Below, piece by piece: positions 10,064 through 20,769 of a stretch of 64,000 nt of DNA. This DNA comes from Acidiferrobacteraceae bacterium (lineage in GTDB: Bacteria > Pseudomonadota > Gammaproteobacteria > Arenicellales > UBA868). The stretch is from the NCBI GenBank assembly GCA_018698075.1, contig JABINT010000041.1:1-64000 (forward strand), read 5' to 3'. Positions within the stretch are counted from its first letter, which is position 1. Each line of letters begins with the position of its first letter. The translations under genes and the position numbers were made by a program. The notes under the pieces are model-generated. The model saw nothing but the letters and a program-made list of their open reading frames with translations, searched no databases and was not told the DNA's origin.

Positions 10064-11422
10064 ATGCCACGATCTGAAACCTTAACCCGTTATATCTGTG
10101 CCAGTTGCGGACAGGGTTTCGGCAAATGGACCGGACAGTGCGCCGGCTGCATGCAATGGAACACGTTGGCAGAGCAGGCCGTCGTGACGACTCGCTCGAG
10201 ACGCGGGAAAAATCCCGCGACCGCCCCCCAGTCTTTGGCTCAGGTGGGTGCGCAGGCGAGCACTCGCCACCTCACCGGGTTAGGAGAGCTTGATCGAGTA
10301 CTGGGCGGAGGCATCGTTCCAGGGTCCGTGATACTACTTGGTGGAGAGCCGGGGATCGGCAAGAGCACGCTTGCGTTACAAACGCTCGCGGGTTTATCCC
10401 AGGATCAACCTACCTTGTACGCCAGTGGGGAAGAATCTTTGGAGCAATTGGCGTTGCGTAGTCGACGTTTGGGACTTGAGGATTCCCAGATTCAGGCTCT
10501 GTCGACAAACCGCCTTGGCGCGGTGCTTGATGCGGCCGTTTCGGGCGCCACCCGTTTCTTGGTTGTAGATTCTATCCAGACTCTTGCTAGCGATGAGCTC
10601 GAATCGGCGCCTGGGAGTGTTGGGCAAATTAGGGAATGTGCCGATCGCTTAATCGAGTTTGCTAAAACCAGAGGCAGCGCTGTTTTATTGATCGGTCATG
10701 TGACCAAGGAGGGAGCCCTTGCGGGTCCGAAAGTCCTTGAGCATCTGGTAGATACGGTATTGTATTTCGAGGGGGACACAGCAAGTCGCTACCGCCTGGT
10801 TCGCGCTTTTAAGAATCGTTTTGGAGCAGTCAATGAGATCGGTGTGTTCGCAATGACCCAGGCGGGGCTGAAGCCGGTGAACAACCCGTCGGCGATGTTT
10901 CTGTCTCGCGGTGAGATTGACGCACCAGGAAGCGCCGTACTGGTGAGTCAGGAAGGGACTCGCCCGCTTCTGGTGGAGGTTCAGGCACTGGTTGATCCGA
11001 GCACGCTTGGGAACCCACGACGGCTGTGTGTTGGATTTGACGCCAACCGTCTAGGGATGCTGCTCGCAATATTGCATCGGCACGCAGGACTTTCCTTGTT
11101 TGATCAGGATATATTCGTTAACGTTGCGGGCGGCGTCAGAATCACTGAAACTGCGGCGGATCTGGCGATCAGTGCGGCCGTAATCTCCAGCTTAATAGAC
11201 AAAGTGCTTGGACGGCAGACGGCGTTTTTTGGCGAGCTGGGCCTTTCAGGCGAAGTTCGCCCTGTGACGCGCGGCGAGGACCGATTGCGTGAAGCCGCGA
11301 AACTTGGATTTTCAAGAGCATTTATTCCACAGGGAAACCGAATTAAAGAAAGCCCTGAGGGGTTGAATGTTATTAAAATCAATTCGGCAGCCCAGTTGTT
11401 CGAGCAACTGAACGAGAGCTGA
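10064..11422 (+). CDS. radA: DNA repair protein RadA
   Basis: ICASCGQGFGKWTGQCAGCMQWNTL zinc finger, LGGEPGIGKSTLALQ, KNRFGAVNEIGVF. Confidence 0.97.
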   Translation: MPRSETLTRYICASCGQGFGKWTGQCAGCMQWNTLAEQAVVTTRSRRGKNPATAPQSLAQVGAQASTRHLTGLGELDRVLGGGIVPGSVILLGGEPGIGKSTLALQTLAGLSQDQPTLYASGEESLEQLALRSRRLGLEDSQIQALSTNRLGAVLDAAVSGATRFLVVDSIQTLASDELESAPGSVGQIRECADRLIEFAKTRGSAVLLIGHVTKEGALAGPKVLEHLVDTVLYFEGDTASRYRLVRAFKNRFGAVNEIGVFAMTQAGLKPVNNPSAMFLSRGEIDAPGSAVLVSQEGTRPLLVEVQALVDPSTLGNPRRLCVGFDANRLGMLLAILHRHAGLSLFDQDIFVNVAGGVRITETAADLAISAAVISSLIDKVLGRQTAFFGELGLSGEVRPVTRGEDRLREAAKLGFSRAFIPQGNRIKESPEGLNVIKINSAAQLFEQLNES

Positions 11423-11481
11423 GCTTCAAGCTACCGTATTTTGCCGATTGCAAAACCCAAAGGGCCATAGCCCCGCGGAAT

Positions 11482-12300
11482 CTAGAGATCTCGCAACAAC
11501 TCGTTAATGCCGACCTTAGCGCGGGTTTTTTCGTCTACCTGCTTTACGATTACCGCGCAATACAGCGAATGAGATCCATCAGCCGCCGGCAGCGAACCCG
11601 ATACCACGACCGAGCCGGCAGGGATTCGGCCATAACTGATTTTCCCAGTTGCGCGATCAAGGATGCGGGTGCTCTGGCCGAGGTACACACCCATGGAAAT
11701 TACCGAGCCTCGCTCAACAACAACACCTTCGACGACTTCGCTGCGTGCGCCAATGAAGCAGTTGTCCTCAATGATCGTTGGGGAGGCCTGCAGGGGCTCC
11801 AGTACGCCACCAATACCAACACCCCCCGACAGGTGAACGTTTTTACCGATTTGGGCACAAGACCCTACGGTTGCCCAGGTATCGACCATAGTGCCATCGT
11901 CAACGTAGGCGCCAATGTTGACATAACTTGGCATCAACACCACGCCACGACCGAGGTAGGCCCCGCGCCGAACCATGGCTGGTGGGACAACCCGGTAGCC
12001 ACCAGCCTCGAAATCTTCGCCAGTAAAGTGATCAAATTTTCCTGGCACCTTATCAAAATAACGAGTGTCCCCCCCTTCGATAACCTCGTTGCTGTGCAAT
12101 ACAAAAGACAGCAGGACGGCCTTTTTTAACCATTCGCAGACAACCCACTGATCGTCGATCGGTTCGGCTACACGCAACATTCCTGAATCCAGTTGAATAA
12201 TTGCCTCATTGACAGCGTCGTGGAGTTCCGAATTAACGACCTGCGATAGGTCGTTGCGCTGTTCGAAGGCAGATTCAATCGCAGTTTGCATATCTTTCAT
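11482..12300 (-). CDS. dapD: Tetrahydrodipicolinate N-succinyltransferase
   Basis: [68 protein letters not shown]. Confidence 0.97.
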   Translation of the reverse strand: MKDMQTAIESAFEQRNDLSQVVNSELHDAVNEAIIQLDSGMLRVAEPIDDQWVVCEWLKKAVLLSFVLHSNEVIEGGDTRYFDKVPGKFDHFTGEDFEAGGYRVVPPAMVRRGAYLGRGVVLMPSYVNIGAYVDDGTMVDTWATVGSCAQIGKNVHLSGGVGIGGVLEPLQASPTIIEDNCFIGARSEVVEGVVVERGSVISMGVYLGQSTRILDRATGKISYGRIPAGSVVVSGSLPAADGSHSLYCAVIVKQVDEKTRAKVGINELLRDL

Positions 12301-14984
12301 GAGTGTTGGTTCCGGTTTAGCCCCGCCGAGGGGGGTGGGTTTGATGCAGGTAAAGCAGTGCGAATCATCTCACTGATGCAGGTATGTTGAACCGCATCGG
12401 TTACGGGTTGGCCGTCGCGATCGGTAATAAAGAAAACATCTTCTGCGCGTTCTCCAAAAGTGCTGACTTTGGCAGTGACCAGGCGTATTTTGAAGGCAAG
12501 CAGGGCATTTGCCACCTGCAGCAAAAGCCCCGGCCGGTCCTGGGCTGTGACTTCCATAATGGTGGTATCCGCGTTTTCTGAGTTTGAAAAGCGCACGGCG
12601 GTCTCTATTGGGAAATATTTCAAGGTCCTGGGGATGTGTACTGGGTGCCCTGGTGGTTTTGTTCGAGGCTCAAGCACTTCCTGACGTAAACGTTTCGCCG
12701 CGGCTTCCAGGTCTGCCGCTGATGGAGTCCCCTGCGCACCTGGGAGGACAACAAACACCATGATCACCAGGTTAGACCGCATTCGATGAACTCGAGCGTC
12801 GACGATATTCATATTCAGCCTGTCAAAACCTGCGGTGACGTCACACAGAAGTTTTTCTGAATCTGGAGCGCACACGAAGAATCGAACGGTGCCAGAATCG
12901 TTGTCCTTGCGGGCGTCGATCAGTGGTAGTTCCCCGGCGCGCTGTTCTAGCAGTTGGGCAGCATGCCAGGCAATGACATCAGGTGAGTTGCGCAAGAAAT
13001 AGTCCTGGTCAAACAGACTCCAAAGATCGCCTGCCGCATCCGACTGAGTGGGGTCGAGGAGTTGTAAGGCCTCCACCTTCAAATCTCGCAGCTTTTCTTC
13101 AACCTGAATGGGCGTGCCCTTACCTCGCCGCAGCGCTCGGGTGGTTTCGTTGTAAAGATCGCCAAGAAGTTTTCCTTTCCAATCATTCCAGACTTTTGGA
13201 CTGGTCCCACGAATATCGGCGACTGTGAGCAAATAGAGGTTATCCAAGCGTTCCTGTTCGCCAACCTGGTTGGCAAAGCGATTTATTACCTCGGGGTCAG
13301 AAATATCTTCTCGCTGCGCTACCCAAGACATCAAAAGGTGAGTGCGCACCAGCCAGGCCACAAAATGCCCATCGTAGTCGCTAAGATCGTGCGATTTGCA
13401 AAAACGCAATGCATCGCGTTCTCCCAGAGTCGAATGGTCACCTCCACGACCTTTGGCAATATCATGAAATAACGCAGCGAGATACAGACGGTGCTTTTTA
13501 AACAGACCCTGCATAAGTTCGCTACACAGAGGTAGTTCGGCATTATGTTCCGGAATATTCATGCGCCTGAGATTTCGAAGCACGAACAAAAGATGCGCAT
13601 CCACTGTGTAGACGTGGAACAAGTCGTGTTGCATCTGCCCGACCACGCGGCCAAAAGCCGGGATATACGCCCCAAGAATTCCATAGGCATTCATTTGCCG
13701 AAGCGTTCGAGTTTGCCCAGATGCCGCTTTGATTATCTCCATAAATAGCGAGCGGCACCGGATATCGCGCCGAAAATCAGCATCTACCAGGTGAGCACTG
13801 GCGCGAATCAAACGAACGGTGTTTCCGCGAATTCCGCGCAGCCGTGAGTCCTGGGACAACAGCAGAAACGCCTCCATCAGAGCGAACGGTTGTCGCGAAA
13901 AGACCTGAGGGCCGACAGCCTCAAGCATTCCGTCAACGGCGCGAAAACGACGGTTAATTCGCACGGTATTCTTTTTGCCCGGGTGCAGAATAGCCTCTTC
14001 AAAATGCTGTAGCAGGATTTCGTTCAGCACCCGCAATTCTTTGATGGTGCGGTAAAAGCGTTTCATCAATTTCTCAACGGCGAGTTGCGCTGAGTCCTTG
14101 TAGCGAAACTGGCGAGCAATTTCGTGCTGGTAGTCAAACAACAATCGATCCTCGCAGCGGCCAGTCAGGAAATGTAGTGCGTTTCTGAGCTGCCATAGAA
14201 AGTCACGCCCCTTAAGGAGGGCGTTCATTTCGCCTTCGGTTAAAAAGTCCTCGGTTTTAAGCTCCCGAAGATCAGGAGTGCCGAAATAACGTTGCGCGAC
14301 CCACTGGATAGTCTGAATATCACGCAGCCCTCCGGGCCCTTCCTTAAGGTGCGGCTCAAGGTTATAAGCGGTGTCGCCGTAACGGGCGTGGCGTACAATC
14401 TGTTCGCGCAGTTTTGCTGCGAAAAACTTGCGGGCAGGCCACATCTTATTTGTCTGAATTTTCTTTTTTAACCTCTCAACCAGGCGCCCGTCTCCGATCA
14501 GCAGGCGGGCCTCCATCAGGTTGGTCACGATGGTAATATCAGATGCCCCCTGCTGAGCGCATTCTTTAAGAGTCCGGGTGCTGTGGCCGACTTCAAGTCC
14601 CATATCCCATAGAAATCGGATAAAAGTTCCAATGAATGCGCCTTGTTCACCAGTCGCTTGACCGTTAAGCAGAAATAGCAGGTCAATGTCAGAGTAAGGG
14701 TGTAACTCCGCTCGCCCGTAGCCGCCGACCGCTACCAGTTCCATTGAGCCTTTGTCAGCACCGGTAGTGGGGAGATCATCCCAGGCACGCTGTAAAAGCG
14801 AATCGACAAGCCAACTGTGAGCCTGAAGTATTTCTTCGGCCCCGGCGCCAGCGGCATAAGATTCTCCAAGTGCCGCCCGGCCCCGTTTTAGAGCATCCTT
14901 AAAGAGCTCAAGCAACCCGGACTTGCCCTGCGCCGATTCAAAAAGGGAATCGGAACTGAATATTGTTTCCCGGACGATGCGCAC
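12297..14984 (-). CDS. glnD: [Protein-PII] uridylyltransferase/uridylyl-removing enzyme
   Basis: [41 protein letters not shown]-terminal ACT domains. Confidence 0.96.
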   Translation of the reverse strand: MRIVRETIFSSDSLFESAQGKSGLLELFKDALKRGRAALGESYAAGAGAEEILQAHSWLVDSLLQRAWDDLPTTGADKGSMELVAVGGYGRAELHPYSDIDLLFLLNGQATGEQGAFIGTFIRFLWDMGLEVGHSTRTLKECAQQGASDITIVTNLMEARLLIGDGRLVERLKKKIQTNKMWPARKFFAAKLREQIVRHARYGDTAYNLEPHLKEGPGGLRDIQTIQWVAQRYFGTPDLRELKTEDFLTEGEMNALLKGRDFLWQLRNALHFLTGRCEDRLLFDYQHEIARQFRYKDSAQLAVEKLMKRFYRTIKELRVLNEILLQHFEEAILHPGKKNTVRINRRFRAVDGMLEAVGPQVFSRQPFALMEAFLLLSQDSRLRGIRGNTVRLIRASAHLVDADFRRDIRCRSLFMEIIKAASGQTRTLRQMNAYGILGAYIPAFGRVVGQMQHDLFHVYTVDAHLLFVLRNLRRMNIPEHNAELPLCSELMQGLFKKHRLYLAALFHDIAKGRGGDHSTLGERDALRFCKSHDLSDYDGHFVAWLVRTHLLMSWVAQREDISDPEVINRFANQVGEQERLDNLYLLTVADIRGTSPKVWNDWKGKLLGDLYNETTRALRRGKGTPIQVEEKLRDLKVEALQLLDPTQSDAAGDLWSLFDQDYFLRNSPDVIAWHAAQLLEQRAGELPLIDARKDNDSGTVRFFVCAPDSEKLLCDVTAGFDRLNMNIVDARVHRMRSNLVIMVFVVLPGAQGTPSAADLEAAAKRLRQEVLEPRTKPPGHPVHIPRTLKYFPIETAVRFSNSENADTTIMEVTAQDRPGLLLQVANALLAFKIRLVTAKVSTFGERAEDVFFITDRDGQPVTDAVQHTCISEMIRTALPASNPPPSAGLNRNQHS

Positions 14985-14993
14985 GGTTAAAGC

Positions 14994-15752
14994 TTATGGC
15001 TTGGGTGCCGTTAGGATCTCGACGCCATTATCGGTTACAGCAAGAGTATGCTCCCATTGGGCGCTTAGGGAATGATCTTTGGTGACCACTGTCCATCCAT
15101 CCGACAGCAGCCGGGTCTCGGGTCGACCGGCGTTAATCATTGGCTCTATCGTAAACGTCATTCCGGGCTTGATCTCCAGGCCCTGACCGACGGTTCCGTA
15201 GTGCAAGACCTGCGGGTCTTCATGAAAACCCCTGCCGATGCCGTGGCCACAATACTCTCGCACCACAGAAAATCCAGCGGCCTCGGCATGCTGTTGTATT
15301 GCCGCACCGATATCGCCCAGGCGACTCCCAGGTCGAACCGTCGCGATTCCTTTTTCCAGACATTCCTGGCATGTCTTAATCAGGCGGCGGCCGAGGATAG
15401 ACGTCTGGCCTACGGCGAACATCCGGCTCGCGTCGCCGTGGAATCCATCCTTAATTACGGTGATATCGACATTAATAATATCGCCGTTTTTTAGACGCTT
15501 TCCACCAGGAATTCCGTGGCAGATGACATGGTTGACGCTGGTACAGATGGACTTGGGGAATCCCCGATAGTTTAAGGGAGCAGGGATTGCATCAAGTGCA
15601 TCGACGATGAAACTATGACAGATCTGATCCAATTCAAGTGTCGTCACACCGGGTTGAATATGTGGACCGATCATATCCAGCACTTGCCGGGTGAGATCCC
15701 CGGCGATGCGCATTTGGGTCAGATCGAAATCCGATTTCAGGTGAATTGGCAT
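14994..15752 (-). CDS. map: Type I methionine aminopeptidase
   Basis: FPKSICTSVNHVICHGIPGGKRLKNGDIINVDITV, YCGHGIGRGFHEDPQVLHYG; divergent from rpsB as in many gammaproteobacteria. Confidence 0.97.
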   Translation of the reverse strand: MPIHLKSDFDLTQMRIAGDLTRQVLDMIGPHIQPGVTTLELDQICHSFIVDALDAIPAPLNYRGFPKSICTSVNHVICHGIPGGKRLKNGDIINVDITVIKDGFHGDASRMFAVGQTSILGRRLIKTCQECLEKGIATVRPGSRLGDIGAAIQQHAEAAGFSVVREYCGHGIGRGFHEDPQVLHYGTVGQGLEIKPGMTFTIEPMINAGRPETRLLSDGWTVVTKDHSLSAQWEHTLAVTDNGVEILTAPKP

Positions 15753-15868
15753 AGGGTTTGTGGTCCTCGAAACTCCGTAATTCTAGTCCAAATGAAGACA
15801 GCCAGACTTTATGAGTTACGCTCATTCAGGGGTCTGCCCTAGAGGTGGCGTAACACGCGTCGAGCCGT

Positions 15869-15874
15869 TAGAAT
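15869..15874 (+). promoter_or_regulatory. Putative -10 box (TAGAAT) for rpsB-tsf operon
   Basis: TAGAAT followed by GC-rich discriminator (ACGCCC) in the map-rpsB divergent region; -35 weak. Confidence 0.35.
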
Positions 15875-15990
15875 ACGCCCCCCCAATCCTGGTGTGGTTT
15901 TATATTCGGACGTCCGGGTGCTCTCGTGAACGATATCACGGGGGTCGGCGTTCGAGGCCGCTCTGAATCCTAACCCGAAAGGAGAACAAC

Positions 15991-16917
15991 ATGACTGACG
16001 TTTCGATGCGCCAGATGCTGGAGGCCGGCGTACATTTTGGCCACCAAACGCGTTTTTGGTCACCGAAGATGAGCCCTTATATCTTTGGTGCACGCAATAA
16101 AATTCATATTATCAATCTGGAGAAAACGCTCCCGCTGTATCGGGACGCGATGAATTTCCTCGGCAGCGTTGCGACAGGGAAAGGCAAAATCCTTTTTGTC
16201 GGCACCAAACGCCAGGCCAGTAAAGCGGTTCGTGAAGAGGCGATGCGCTGCAACTGCCCGTTCGTTGATCATCGTTGGCTTGGCGGCATGTTAACCAACT
16301 TTAAGACGGTAAAGAATTCAATTGCCCGACTGGTGGAATTGGATGAAATGGCGAGCAGTGGTACTAGTGTCGGCCTTACTAAAAAAGAGACCCTGATGCT
16401 CGAGCGTGAGCGGGCCAAGCTTGATAGAAGTCTTTCCGGAATCCGTGAGATGAAAGGGCTGCCTGATGCCTTGCTGGTGATTGATGTTGATCATGAGCGA
16501 ATCGCGGTGTCGGAGGCACGCAAACTGGGAATTCCAGTTGTGGGCGTTTGTGATACCAATAGCTCCCCTGATGGAATTGACTACCCGATCCCAGGTAACG
16601 ATGACGCGCTTCGGGCGATCAAACTCTATCTGGGCGGTGCGGCGGATGCGATTCTCGAGGCCAGGGCCGTTGCGGCGCCGGTGATCGAAGGAGATGCCAA
16701 TGACTACGTTGAGGTAACCGAGGAAGCTCCTGTCGACATCAAAACGGAGCCTGAGAAGTCGCCACAAGATGGCCCGGGACAAGGTGCTGCGGGCGACGGT
16801 ACGCCTGAAAAAGCCTCTGGCGATCCAGAGATTTTAGTTGAGTCAGGAAATGTTCCCAGTGACAAACCCAATGACGAACCCAGTAGCAAAGATGTACAGG
16901 CGAAACCAGAGTCCTGA
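15991..16917 (+). CDS. rpsB: 30S ribosomal protein S2 with extended C-terminal tail
   Basis: [56 protein letters not shown]. Confidence 0.97.
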   Translation: MTDVSMRQMLEAGVHFGHQTRFWSPKMSPYIFGARNKIHIINLEKTLPLYRDAMNFLGSVATGKGKILFVGTKRQASKAVREEAMRCNCPFVDHRWLGGMLTNFKTVKNSIARLVELDEMASSGTSVGLTKKETLMLERERAKLDRSLSGIREMKGLPDALLVIDVDHERIAVSEARKLGIPVVGVCDTNSSPDGIDYPIPGNDDALRAIKLYLGGAADAILEARAVAAPVIEGDANDYVEVTEEAPVDIKTEPEKSPQDGPGQGAAGDGTPEKASGDPEILVESGNVPSDKPNDEPSSKDVQAKPES

Positions 16918-16955
16918 TCCAATCTTGGCCAGTTTAATTAGCAAAAGGATAACTG

Positions 16956-17840
16956 ATGGCAATTACCGCAACCCAGGTTAAAGAGCTTCGTGAGCGCACC
17001 GCAGCGGGGATGATGGAATGCAAAAGGGCGCTTACTGAAACTGACGGTAATATGGAAAGCGCGATTGAGTTGCTGCGTAAAAATGGAGCCGCGAGTGCCG
17101 AAAAAAAATCCGGCCGGATTGCAGCAGAAGGAGTCATTGCTTTAGCCATAGACCCTGACCAATCCCACGGTGTACTTGTCGAAATAAACTGCGAGACTGA
17201 TTTTGTTGCGAAAGATCAGTCGTTTCTCGCTTTCTCGAAGGAATTGACCAAGACAGTGCTGGCCGAACACCCGACTGATATATCGGCCGTGTCATTGATG
17301 TTGCTCTCCGGGGGGAAATCAGTTGAGGAGACTCGACAAACCTTGATCGCAAAGATTGGGGAAAATATTTCTGTTAGGCGGTTCGAAGTGATCCAAGGAG
17401 AGCCAGGAGAAGTATTTGGCTATTCTCACGGCACTCGCATAGGCGTGCTGGTGAAGATGGTCAATTCAGATACTCCCAGCCTGGGTCGCGACATTGCGAT
17501 GCACGTGGCGGCCAGCCAACCGGTGTGTATCGACGAAGCCGGGATGCCTTCCGATGTACTCCAAAAGGAGCGGGACATCTATAAGGCTCAAGCGATCGAC
17601 AGCGGTAAGAGCGACGAAATCGTTCAGAAAATGGTTGAAGGGAAGGTTCGCAAATTCTTGAAGGACAACACATTGGTGGGCCAGCCTTTTGTTAAAGACC
17701 CGGATACAACAGTTCGGGATTTGCTGAAGGCCCACGGGGCAGTTGTAGTCGCGGTGCCTCGATTCGAAGTGGGTGAGGGATTAGAAAAGCGAGCCGACGA
17801 TTTTGTTTCGGAGGTAATGGCGCAGGCGCAGGCGGGCTGA
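16956..17840 (+). CDS. tsf: Elongation factor Ts
   Basis: ITATQVKELRERTAAGMMECKRALTETDGNMESAIELLR, VEINCETDFVAK. Confidence 0.97.
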   Translation: MAITATQVKELRERTAAGMMECKRALTETDGNMESAIELLRKNGAASAEKKSGRIAAEGVIALAIDPDQSHGVLVEINCETDFVAKDQSFLAFSKELTKTVLAEHPTDISAVSLMLLSGGKSVEETRQTLIAKIGENISVRRFEVIQGEPGEVFGYSHGTRIGVLVKMVNSDTPSLGRDIAMHVAASQPVCIDEAGMPSDVLQKERDIYKAQAIDSGKSDEIVQKMVEGKVRKFLKDNTLVGQPFVKDPDTTVRDLLKAHGAVVVAVPRFEVGEGLEKRADDFVSEVMAQAQAG

Positions 17841-17843
17841 CCA

Positions 17844-18584
17844 GTGCAAAGACGGGGCGGTTCGTCTCCAGCCCGTTTTCTGGTAAAGCTGAGTGGAGAA
17901 GCCCTGGGCGGGCCTTCAGGTGTCGGTGTCGATGGCACTGCCGTAGCCAACATTGGGCGCGAGGTCGCCCAAGCCCACAACCAAGCTGAAGGTTTAGCGG
18001 TTGTTATCGGAGGAGGGAACTTTTTCCGTGGTGGCCGATCGCTACCCTGGTCGCTCGACCGGGTAACCGGTGACCACGTGGGGATGCTGGCGACAGTGAT
18101 GAACGGGTTGTTGTTGCACGATTGGTTTAAGAGTTCCGGTGTTCGGGTTTCAGTTTTTTCAGCCCTGCCGGTATCCGGAGTAATCCAGCCGTATAACCCT
18201 CATCGGGTCCGAGAAGATCTGGCGCAGGGAATACTGGTAATCCTGGCAGGCGGGACCGGAAATCCCTATTTCACGACCGATACTACTGCTTGTATCCGGG
18301 GGTTAGAGATCGGCGCGACTGCTGTTATTAAGGCCACCCGCGTGGACGGGGTTTTTGATCGTGACCCGGAGACCGATTCATCAGCAATGCGGTATGATCG
18401 AGTCACGTTTGATATTGCAATACAAAAGGGCCTAGCCATTATGGACTCGACCGCGTTTGCGATTTGCCGGGACAACAAATTGAAGGTTCGGGTTCTCGAT
18501 ATCGCTAAACCCGGCAATCTGGCCCGCGCGGTCCAAGGAGAGCCAGTGGGTACTTTAGTGACCTGGGAAGAGGAGGCTGAATGA
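17844..18584 (+). CDS. pyrH: Uridylate kinase
   Basis: FLVKLSGEALGG, VIGGGNFFRGG, DHVGMLATVMNGL, ILAGGTGNPYFTTDTTA. Confidence 0.97.
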   Translation: MQRRGGSSPARFLVKLSGEALGGPSGVGVDGTAVANIGREVAQAHNQAEGLAVVIGGGNFFRGGRSLPWSLDRVTGDHVGMLATVMNGLLLHDWFKSSGVRVSVFSALPVSGVIQPYNPHRVREDLAQGILVILAGGTGNPYFTTDTTACIRGLEIGATAVIKATRVDGVFDRDPETDSSAMRYDRVTFDIAIQKGLAIMDSTAFAICRDNKLKVRVLDIAKPGNLARAVQGEPVGTLVTWEEEAE

Positions 18585-19138
18585 TCAACGAGATCCTGAT
18601 CGACGCTGAGCGGCGGATGAAAAAAAGCAGCGAAGCGGTTGCCGCCGAGTTCACGCGTATCCGAACCGGAAGAGCGAGCCCCGCACTTCTCAACCACATA
18701 ATGGTTGACTACTATGGTAGCTCAGTGCCGATCGCACAGGCCGCGACGATCAGCGTTTCTGACGCTCGAACTTTGCAAGTCCAAGCCTGGGAGAAAAGTA
18801 TGGTTGCTGCGATTGAAAGAGCGATAATGGAGTCAGATCTCGGATTGAACCCGATGACCGCCGGTGAAGTCATCCGAATTCCCTTGCCAGTCTTGAGCGA
18901 GGAGCGGCGAATCGAGATGACAAAAATCGTGCGGCACGAAGGAGAGAATGGCAAGATTGCTATCCGGAACATTCGACGGGATGCACTTGGCGACGCGCGC
19001 GATCTGGTAAAGGAAAAAGAAATCGGCGAAGATGAAGAAAAGCGTGCCGAGGCTGAAATTCAGATTCTTACTGATCGTTTCGTTGGGCTGGTCGAACAAA
19101 TGGTCTCGGAAAAAGAAACCGAGGTAATGGAGGTCTGA
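18581..19138 (+). CDS. frr: Ribosome recycling factor
   Basis: FTRIRTGRASPALLNHIMVDYYGSSVPIAQAATISV, VRHEGENGKIAIRNIRRDA. Confidence 0.97.
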   Translation: MINEILIDAERRMKKSSEAVAAEFTRIRTGRASPALLNHIMVDYYGSSVPIAQAATISVSDARTLQVQAWEKSMVAAIERAIMESDLGLNPMTAGEVIRIPLPVLSEERRIEMTKIVRHEGENGKIAIRNIRRDALGDARDLVKEKEIGEDEEKRAEAEIQILTDRFVGLVEQMVSEKETEVMEV

Positions 19139-19140
19139 AG

Positions 19141-19920
19141 TTGGGCGTCAAAGCGCCACCTCCCATTGATCGCGGCGAGTTATCCACAGAGCCGACGAAA
19201 AACCGCTTGGTACCGCGGCATGTGGCGGTGGTGATGGATGGCAACGGTCGCTGGGCCCAGGTCCGGGGAAAAGCCAGAATTCAAGGCCACCGCCGTGGTG
19301 TCGAGACTGCCAGGCAATTGACCTCACTGTGCGGTCGGGCTGGCGTCGAATACTTGACACTTTTTGCATTTAGTAGCGAGAACTGGAAACGCCCGCCAGA
19401 AGAAGTGCGTTTTTTGACCCGCCTACTCATTAGCTCGCTCGAAAACGAGATTTCCCGCCTTCAGGAGAATCAGATTCGGCTGAATGTCATCGGAGATTTT
19501 CGACCCTTTGGGCAAAAAGTGGAAGAATTAATCGCACGCGCGCGTGAGCAAACCTTTAGTAACACGGCGATGACGCTGACCATTGCGTTGAATTATGGGG
19601 GGCGCTGGGATCTGACCAACGCAGTTCGAGAACTCGCAACAGCCTGTGAAGAACGACGTATGACGGCGAGCGATATCGACGAGTCGATTCTAAGTCAGGC
19701 CCTCAGTACCGGGAACCTCCCCGACCCCGATCTATTCATTCGAACGGGCGGAGAAATCCGGCTTAGTAATTTTCTGTTGTGGCAGTTGGCTTATACCGAA
19801 CTCTTCTTTACTGACAGCCTGTGGCCTGACTTCAGCGAAGAGCACTTTGAGCAAGCACTCGACGCTTACCAACGTCGACAGCGCCGATTTGGCCAGACCG
19901 GCGATCAAGTGACAACATGA
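19141..19920 (+). CDS. uppS: Undecaprenyl diphosphate synthase (cis-prenyltransferase)
   Basis: HVAVVMDGNGRWAQVRGKARIQGHRRGVE, LFAFSSENWKRP, DLFIRTGGEIRLSNFLLWQLAYTEL. Confidence 0.96.
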   Translation: MGVKAPPPIDRGELSTEPTKNRLVPRHVAVVMDGNGRWAQVRGKARIQGHRRGVETARQLTSLCGRAGVEYLTLFAFSSENWKRPPEEVRFLTRLLISSLENEISRLQENQIRLNVIGDFRPFGQKVEELIARAREQTFSNTAMTLTIALNYGGRWDLTNAVRELATACEERRMTASDIDESILSQALSTGNLPDPDLFIRTGGEIRLSNFLLWQLAYTELFFTDSLWPDFSEEHFEQALDAYQRRQRRFGQTGDQVTT

Positions 19921-19937
19921 ATTTGAGGAGTGGTTGA

Positions 19938-20762
19938 ATGTTCAGGCAACGGCTTGTGACTGCGGTTGTACTGGGCTTCGCAGCGGTCGCCGGTGTACTG
20001 TATCTGCCGACCCCGCTCGTCGCTTTACTGACAACGCTGATGGCAATGACAGCAGCCTGGGAGTGGATTCACTTGCCACAGGTGCCACCGAAAAAACACC
20101 TCGCGTGGCTGTACGTTGTGGCGATTGGTGGCCTCGTTCAGGTGGGGTGGCGGGTCTTTGACCAGTTCTCGGAAGCAGTGTTTGTGGGGGCGGCGATATG
20201 GACAGTCTTGTTAGGAGTGGTCGCGGTTCGAAAATATCAAAATAGCAAGCAGATGGTTTCGCCCAGTTTGATATTGGGAGTAGTTGTGATCGTCCCAGCT
20301 CTGGCGACGGTGCCGGTCTTGCATGGACAAGCGAACTTCGGCCCTCATCTGGTACTGGCAATATGCGCGGTCATCTGGATAGGCGACATTGGTGCGTATG
20401 GGATAGGCAAGCGTTGGGGCTTTAGGCTGCTGGCCCCGAACATTAGCCCGGGGAAGACGGTTGAAGGTGCCCTAGGCGGAGGCTTGCTTGCGGTCGCGAC
20501 GGGGGTAGTGGCAATAACAACCATCACTGGGCCGGCGGTTTCTCTTGCTTGGTTAGTGTTGGCGATGGTGTTGGTGAGTGCTGCTGCAGTTCTTGCGGAT
20601 CTACTAGAGAGCATGGTGAAACGAGCTAGCGGAAAAAAGGACAGCGGACAGCTGCTGCCAGGCCATGGTGGTCTGTTGGATCGAATCGATAGCTTGTTGG
20701 GAGCAGTGCCGATATTCACTGCCCTTTGGTTTTTTTGGCTTAACCCCGCGACCCTTGGCTAG
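19938..20762 (+). CDS. cdsA: Phosphatidate cytidylyltransferase
   Basis: APNISPGKTVEGALGG and C-terminal SGKKDSGQLLPGHGGLLDRIDSLLGAVP signature. Confidence 0.96.
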   Translation: MFRQRLVTAVVLGFAAVAGVLYLPTPLVALLTTLMAMTAAWEWIHLPQVPPKKHLAWLYVVAIGGLVQVGWRVFDQFSEAVFVGAAIWTVLLGVVAVRKYQNSKQMVSPSLILGVVVIVPALATVPVLHGQANFGPHLVLAICAVIWIGDIGAYGIGKRWGFRLLAPNISPGKTVEGALGGGLLAVATGVVAITTITGPAVSLAWLVLAMVLVSAAAVLADLLESMVKRASGKKDSGQLLPGHGGLLDRIDSLLGAVPIFTALWFFWLNPATLG

Positions 20763-20769
20763 AGCGCTG

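Noticed and set aside
11423-11481. TTTTGC-cgatt-GCAAAA inverted repeat between convergent radA and dapD
   Set aside because: Possible bidirectional terminator but stem is AT-rich and too weak to call confidently.
11569-12129. 186-aa plus-strand ORF opposite dapD
   Set aside because: Antisense to unmistakable dapD; composition is shadow-like.
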